This document shows positions 60,481 to 64,000 of a DNA stretch of 64,000 nucleotides, in pieces (the stretch's first letter is position 1; every line of letters starts with the position of its first letter). This stretch comes from JAUJNH01 sp038253125 (GTDB lineage Bacteria; Actinomycetota; Acidimicrobiia; Acidimicrobiales; JAUJNH01). Position numbers and translations under genes: made by a program. The stretch spans positions 67,196 to 131,195 of the forward strand of contig JBBSHM010000001.1 of NCBI GenBank assembly GCA_038253125.1, written 5' to 3'. A model generated the notes under the pieces. That model was not told the origin of the DNA and did not search any database. It saw only the letters and a list, made by a program, of their open reading frames with translations.

Positions 60481-61886
60481 TGCGCTGCCGTCGTTCCGCT
60501 CTGGCCACGGTCGCTCTGGTCGTCGCTCTGCTTCTCGGGGCGCTGGAGAGCGGTCCGGCTGCCGAGGCGGCGCCGGCCACGCCCGCCTTCGGACCCGACA
60601 TCGAGCCACTGGCCGCCTACGCGGGCCAGACCACCTGCGATCCCACCCCCAAGCCCGGCGCCCTCGCCCTGGAAGCGCTCGTCGAGGCCACCTACCCGTC
60701 GACCTCGTCGTTCGGCATCGGACGGCCCTGCGACGTCGGCGGCCAGTCCGAGCACAAGGAGGGTCGGGCCTTCGACTGGGCGGTCAACGCCAGCGACCCG
60801 GCCCAGGTGGCGATCGCCAGTGACTTCCTGACCTGGATGCTGGCGACCGACCAGTACGGCAACGCCGACGCCATGGCTCGGCGGTTAGGGATCATGTACA
60901 TCATCTGGAACCGGCAGGTCTGGAAGTCCTACGCCGCCGACCGGGGCTGGCAGCCCTACACCGGGCCGGTCCCCCACACCGACCACGTCCACTTCTCCCT
61001 GAGTTGGGACGGGGCCGACGCCCTCACGTCGTGGTATCGCCAAGGGGCCACGTCGCCGCCCAACCCGCCGCCGCCCTCCGCACCGGAGCCCCCGCCGTCG
61101 CCCACACCCGAGCCGCCCTCCGCTCCCGTCGGCGACCCGGCGCCGGGGCGGGGCTACTGGCTGATGTCGGATAGCGGCCTCGCCTACCCCTTCGCCGCCC
61201 CGAGCTACGGGGCCCTGCCGCTCCCGCCCCAGCTGCCCGTGGTGGGCATGGCGCCGACCCCGAGTGGCGCCGGCTACTGGGGGGTGGCGGGCGACGGGGG
61301 GATATTCTCCTTCGGCGACGCCGTGTTCCTGGGCTCCACGGGGGGGACGAGGCTGAACAAGCCGATCCTCGCTATGGCGGCGACGCCGTCTGGGAAGGGC
61401 TACTGGCTGGTGGCCAGCGACGGTGGCATCTTCTCCTTCGGCGACGCCGCCTTCTTCGGTTCCACCGGGGCGGAGCGCCTCAACAAGCCGATCGTCGGCA
61501 TGGCGGCCACCCCATCGGGCAGGGGCTACTGGCTGGTGGCCAGCGACGGGGGCATCTTCACGTTCGGCGACGCCGCCTTCCTCGGCTCGACCGGCGCCAT
61601 GGTGCTCAACCAGCCGATCGTCGGCATGGCCCCCACCGGAGGTGGCGGCTACTGGCTGGTGGCGTCAGACGGCGGGATCTTCACCTTTGGCAACGCCGGG
61701 TACCACGGCTCGACCGGTGCCACCAGGCTGGTCAGCCCGATCCGGGGGATGGCCGCCACGGCCACGGGGGAGGGCTACTGGCTGGCCGCCGGAGACGGTG
61801 GCTTATTCAGCTTTGGCGACGCCCCGTTCCAGGGCTCGGCGGCCGAACGGCACCCGAACGTGGTGGGCATCGCCCGCTACCTGTAG
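60480..61886 (+). CDS. Secreted protein with M15-like peptidase domain and GYWLVASDGG repeats
   Basis: This 468-aa exported protein has a signal peptide (ALATVALVVALLLGALESGP). Residues ~40-185 carry EHKEGRAFDWAVN and VPHTDHVHFSLSWDG, a His/Asp metal-site arrangement like the D-Ala-D-Ala carboxypeptidase-like M15/ARB-07466 domains. A Pro-rich linker follows, and then six ~42-residue repeats (GYWLVASDGGIFSFGDA, FLGSTGA, NKPIVGMA) of the kind I associate with Acidimicrobiia surface proteins. It probably acts on or binds the cell wall. Two in-frame TTA codons (60885, 61803) are rare in so GC-rich a genome. A leader ORF precedes it. Its stop overlaps convergent thiE. Confidence 0.85.
   Translation: MRCRRSALATVALVVALLLGALESGPAAEAAPATPAFGPDIEPLAAYAGQTTCDPTPKPGALALEALVEATYPSTSSFGIGRPCDVGGQSEHKEGRAFDWAVNASDPAQVAIASDFLTWMLATDQYGNADAMARRLGIMYIIWNRQVWKSYAADRGWQPYTGPVPHTDHVHFSLSWDGADALTSWYRQGATSPPNPPPPSAPEPPPSPTPEPPSAPVGDPAPGRGYWLMSDSGLAYPFAAPSYGALPLPPQLPVVGMAPTPSGAGYWGVAGDGGIFSFGDAVFLGSTGGTRLNKPILAMAATPSGKGYWLVASDGGIFSFGDAAFFGSTGAERLNKPIVGMAATPSGRGYWLVASDGGIFTFGDAAFLGSTGAMVLNQPIVGMAPTGGGGYWLVASDGGIFTFGNAGYHGSTGATRLVSPIRGMAATATGEGYWLAAGDGGLFSFGDAPFQGSAAERHPNVVGIARYL
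61152..61880 (+). repeat. Six coding repeats of ~126 nt
   Basis: The GYW codons recur at 61152, 61272, 61398, 61524, 61647 and 61773, a 120-126-nt period always divisible by three. Copies three to five are the closest at the protein level. They may form a beta-propeller-like or beta-solenoid surface domain. Confidence 0.85.
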
Positions 61887-62542
61887 CCGCGCCGTTCTGC
61901 CGGTCGCTGATCGCTGATGGCGCGGTCGAGGGCGGTGCGCAGGGCGCGGGCCGCCTTCTCCGGCTCGTCGGCCTCGGTGAGCCAGCGGACCACGACGATC
62001 CGTCGGCCGCCGGCGGCCACGATGGCCGGGACCGAGGCCGGTGTGGCTCCGCCCGTCACGAAGAAGGGGCGCACGCCGTGGTCGGCGGCGTGGGTGACGT
62101 AGCCGAGCCCGACTCCCGCCCGGCCCGGCTTGGTGGGGGTGGCGACCACGGGGCCGGCCGAGGTGTAGTCGACGGGTTCGTCGTCGGCGGCCGTCAGCTG
62201 CTCCCGAGCGTGGGTTGACAGGCCGATCAGCGCGTCCGGCCCGAGGATCCGGCGGCACAAGGTCGGCGTGACGTCGTCCTGGCCCACGTGGACGCCGTCG
62301 GCGCCGCACCCGAGGGCCAGGTCGGGGCGGTCGTTGAGCAGGAACGGGACCCCTAGGTCGCGGCACGTGGCCGCCGCCAGGCGGGCCCGGGCCAGCAGGG
62401 GGCGGGCATCGAGGTTCTTGTCCCGGAGCTGCACCAGGTCGACCCCGCCCCGCACGCAGGCGGCGAGGAACCTTTGGAGGTCCGGGCGGTCCGGGGTGCA
62501 CAGGTAGACCCGGCGTCCCACCAGCCGGGGGTGCTCGACCAT
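61877..62542 (-). CDS. thiE: Thiamine-phosphate synthase
   Basis: ThiE joins the HMP-PP and thiazole-phosphate moieties into thiamine phosphate. The 221-aa TIM barrel shows GGVDLVQLRDKNLDARPLL, FLLNDRPDLALGCGADGVHV, GQDDVTP, LIGLSTHAREQL, AGPVVATPTKPG and FFVTGGATPASVP. The start ATG overlaps the stop of thiS (62540-62544). No thiG or thiO is visible, so the rest of the thiazole branch must be elsewhere. Confidence 0.93.
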   Translation of the reverse strand: MVEHPRLVGRRVYLCTPDRPDLQRFLAACVRGGVDLVQLRDKNLDARPLLARARLAAATCRDLGVPFLLNDRPDLALGCGADGVHVGQDDVTPTLCRRILGPDALIGLSTHAREQLTAADDEPVDYTSAGPVVATPTKPGRAGVGLGYVTHAADHGVRPFFVTGGATPASVPAIVAAGGRRIVVVRWLTEADEPEKAARALRTALDRAISDQRPAERRGYR

Positions 62543-62742
62543 CAGCCTCCGGCCACCGCCCGCACCAGCTCCAGGCGGTCACCCTCGGCGAGGACCGTCG
62601 TGGCCAGGCGGGAGCGGTCAATCGGCGTGCCGTTGCGCTCGATCAGTACCCACCGCGCCCCGAGGCCGAGCTGCACGAGCAGGTCCGAGGCGGTTGAGCT
62701 GTCATCAAGGGTGACGTCGTCGCCGTTGACCGTGACCTTCAA
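62542..62742 (-). CDS. thiS: Sulfur carrier protein ThiS
   Basis: This 66-aa ubiquitin-like carrier ends in the required Gly-Gly (LELVRAVAGG), whose thiocarboxylate supplies sulfur to the thiazole ring. Other features are VTVNGDDVTLDDSSTASDLL, VLIERNGTPIDRSRLATTVL and LAEGDRLELV. The start is a TTG at 62742 directly overlapping the end of the HhH-GPD gene (62739); the longer upstream frame is shadow. It is coupled to thiE. Confidence 0.87.
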   Translation of the reverse strand: MKVTVNGDDVTLDDSSTASDLLVQLGLGARWVLIERNGTPIDRSRLATTVLAEGDRLELVRAVAGG

Positions 62743-63398
62743 CTCTGCACCCGCTTGGCCGCCTTGCCCGCCCTGGGCTTGGCCGGCCTGGGCTTGGCCG
62801 CCGGTGATGGATTGGATGGGCTGGCGGCCTTGGCGGCCGCCTTCATCTGCTGCTTGAAGGCCCGCACCTCGGCCAGGCTCTCGGCGTCGGTGATGTCGGC
62901 CACCGACCGACGGCTGCCGTCCTCGCCGAACGCGCCGGCCGCCTCCCGCCAGCCCGGGACGTCCACGCCCAGCTGCTTGCCCAGGAGAGCTATGAAGATC
63001 CGCGCCTTCTGCTCGCCGAATCCGGGCAGCGCCTTCACCCGGGTCAGCAGGTCGGCACCGTCGGCGGCTGTGCCCCAGACGCGTTCGGCCTTGCCGTCGT
63101 ACCGCTCCACCAGCACTCGGCACAGGGCCTGCACCCGGGTCGCCATCGCCGCCGGGTAGCGGTGTAGGGCGGGCGGGGTCACAAAGGCCGTGGTCAGCTC
63201 GTTCTCGTCCCAGGCCGCCAGAGCCATGGCGTCGAGCTTGCGGACCCCCAGCCGCTTCCGCAGGTCGTAGGGGCCCCGGAAGGCCTTCTCCAGGGGAATC
63301 TGCTGGTCCAGCACCATGCCGATCAGCAGCGCCAACGGGTCCCGGGAGAGGAGGGCGTCGGCCTTGGGGTCGAGGCTGAGGTTGAGCGTCGGAGCCAT
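62739..63398 (-). CDS. HhH-GPD base-excision repair glycosylase-like protein
   Basis: This 219-aa protein resembles the actinobacterial HhH-GPD family of probable DNA glycosylases: LLIGMVLDQQIPLEKAFRGP, LTTAFVTPPALHRYPAAMAT, and the helix-hairpin-helix VKALPGFGEQKARIFIALLG, followed by GWREAAGAFGEDGSRRSVAD. The C-terminal ~40 residues are Lys/Ala/Pro-rich and may bind DNA. ATG 63398 (MAPTLNLSLDPKADALL) is the start. It is probably the first gene of the thiS-thiE transcript. Confidence 0.88.
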   Translation of the reverse strand: MAPTLNLSLDPKADALLSRDPLALLIGMVLDQQIPLEKAFRGPYDLRKRLGVRKLDAMALAAWDENELTTAFVTPPALHRYPAAMATRVQALCRVLVERYDGKAERVWGTAADGADLLTRVKALPGFGEQKARIFIALLGKQLGVDVPGWREAAGAFGEDGSRRSVADITDAESLAEVRAFKQQMKAAAKAASPSNPSPAAKPRPAKPRAGKAAKRVQS

Positions 63399-63458
63399 GG
63401 GAGGAGATGCTGCCACGTGGGGCCTTTGCGGAAGATGCCCGCTTTCTGCGGCCAACAC

Positions 63459-63484
63459 GTTCACTCGTGCCGCCCACGGGGTAC
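63459..63484 (+). promoter_or_regulatory. Candidate SigB-type promoter
   Basis: GTTC (63459-63462), a 16-nt spacer and GGGTAC (63479-63484) resemble the GTTT-N14-16-GGGTA(C/T) pattern of SigB-family promoters. It would drive the small membrane protein at 63538 with a ~47-nt leader. Confidence 0.35.
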
Positions 63485-63537
63485 CCGTTGGTTCAGCAGG
63501 CCGACAGGGGACACTCCCCGGGAACGAAGGAGCAGAC

Positions 63538-63777
63538 ATGGGTATCGGTGCAGGTGTTTTCCTGATCGCAATAGGGGCCGTTCTCACCTTCGCGGTGGAC
63601 TACAGCGTATCGGGCATCGACATCAAGGTCGTCGGCATCATCCTGATGCTCGCTGGCATCGTCGGCATCGCCGTCGACCTAGCGGTCTTTGCCCCCCGCC
63701 GCCGGGGCACGCGTGGGACCGCTGTCGACGACTCGGCCTACGGCAGCCGAACCGTCGTCGAGCGCGAGCGCTACTAG
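63538..63777 (+). CDS. DUF6458-like small membrane protein
   Basis: This 79-aa protein has two helices: GVFLIAIGAVLTFAVDY and VVGIILMLAGIVGIAVDLAV, then a basic RRRGTRG and polar tail. The MGIGAGVFLIAIGAVLTFAV start is typical of DUF6458, small actinobacterial membrane proteins of unknown function. It has a strong AAGGAG at 63527-63532 and a possible stress promoter. A hairpin terminator follows. Confidence 0.85.
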   Translation: MGIGAGVFLIAIGAVLTFAVDYSVSGIDIKVVGIILMLAGIVGIAVDLAVFAPRRRGTRGTAVDDSAYGSRTVVERERY

Positions 63778-63814
63778 CCACCCACCGCTCCTCTATCGGC
63801 GCCGACCGGGGCGC

Positions 63815-63840
63815 CCCCCCGGAGCACCAGCTCCGGGGGG
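63815..63840 (+). terminator. Hairpin terminator
   Basis: CCCCCCGGAGC (63815-63825) pairs perfectly with GCTCCGGGGGG (63830-63840), an 11-bp stem with an ACCA loop, followed by TT. It lies 37 nt after the DUF6458 stop and also downstream of the convergent partial gene. Confidence 0.7.
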
Positions 63841-63881
63841 TTCCCGCGCCCGGGCGGCGATGAAGCGGGCGGGAGGAGCGG

Positions 63882-64000
63882 TCAGGTGGAGAGGGGGTTC
63901 ATGGCCTCGGTGTCGATGCCGAAGCGCTCGATGGCCTGGGCCACCTCCTGGGTCTTGGCGTCGCCGGCCTCGGCCAGGGCGGCCAGGGTGGCCACCACGA
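63882..64000 (-). CDS. 3' end of an unidentified gene (runs off the window)
   Basis: The last ~39 codons of a minus-strand gene are visible, reading VVATLAALAEAGDAKTQEVA and AIERFGIDTEAMNPLST before the TGA at 63882-63884. The composition is that of a real helical C-terminus. Too little is present to name it. Confidence 0.55.
   Translation of the reverse strand, partial: VVATLAALAEAGDAKTQEVAQAIERFGIDTEAMNPLST

Noticed and set aside
61152..61880. Repeats as a CRISPR array
   Set aside because: The ~126-nt units are coding, in frame and without spacers.

Overview
The window is about 64 kb of very GC-rich, densely packed bacterial chromosome with genes on both strands, short gaps and many ATGA/GTGA overlaps. 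Gene content points to a high-GC actinobacterium, most likely of the Acidimicrobiia type. The clues are a BldC-type regulator, a DUF501/ppx/eno/ftsB neighbourhood, SigB partner-switching genes, a deazaflavin (F420)-type reductase, TIGR03085 and DUF3817 proteins, and a secreted protein with GYWLVASDGG repeats. The class assignment is inference. I see no prophage, insertion sequence, CRISPR array or integrase.

Layout. 0-8.4 kb: mfd (cut by the left edge), mazG, an ECF sigma/membrane-partner pair, eno and an ftsB-like gene. 8.4-14.4 kb: an orphan gene, DUF501, ppx, a GNAT enzyme, then a general-stress sigma module (STAS protein, RsbW-like protein, SigB-family sigma factor, second ATPase-fold protein). 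14.5-19 kb: a GH13 enzyme, an atypical SDR, a frameshifted acyltransferase and a tRNA with a UAA anticodon but a short variable loop. 19-25 kb: an NlpC/P60 hydrolase, then an alkylation-repair island (ogt, ada-alkA, tag, radical SAM), DUF3817 and bldC. 25-43 kb: mixed metabolism and envelope genes, including fumC, thioredoxin-fold proteins, a subtilisin-fold protein that has lost catalytic residues, a lipid-linked-sugar type glycosyltransferase, a second ECF/membrane-partner pair, an S9 peptidase and a degenerate GGDEF protein.

43-54 kb holds a split SUF iron-sulfur assembly locus. sufB is followed by a phosphoribulokinase. sufD, a Rieske ferredoxin and one sufC form a plus-strand unit; a second sufC, sufS and sufU form a minus-strand unit. 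The same palindrome, CTACGGCCGTAG or a two-mismatch variant, lies just upstream of all three units, which suggests one regulator coordinates them. 54-64 kb: a two-component system, a nitroreductase, a long dCTP-deaminase-family protein, a metallo-hydrolase, an alpha/beta-hydrolase-fold protein without its nucleophile, a secreted repeat protein behind a 7-codon leader ORF, thiE/thiS, a HhH-GPD protein and the end of an unidentified gene.

Two genome-wide traits stand out. Many genes have a TANNNT -10 element 6-10 nt before the start codon and no Shine-Dalgarno, consistent with leaderless transcripts. Several reading frames are broken by one base in short G or C runs (18066, 25042, 46977, perhaps 51173). 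That could be assembly error or real decay, so those genes should be read with care.
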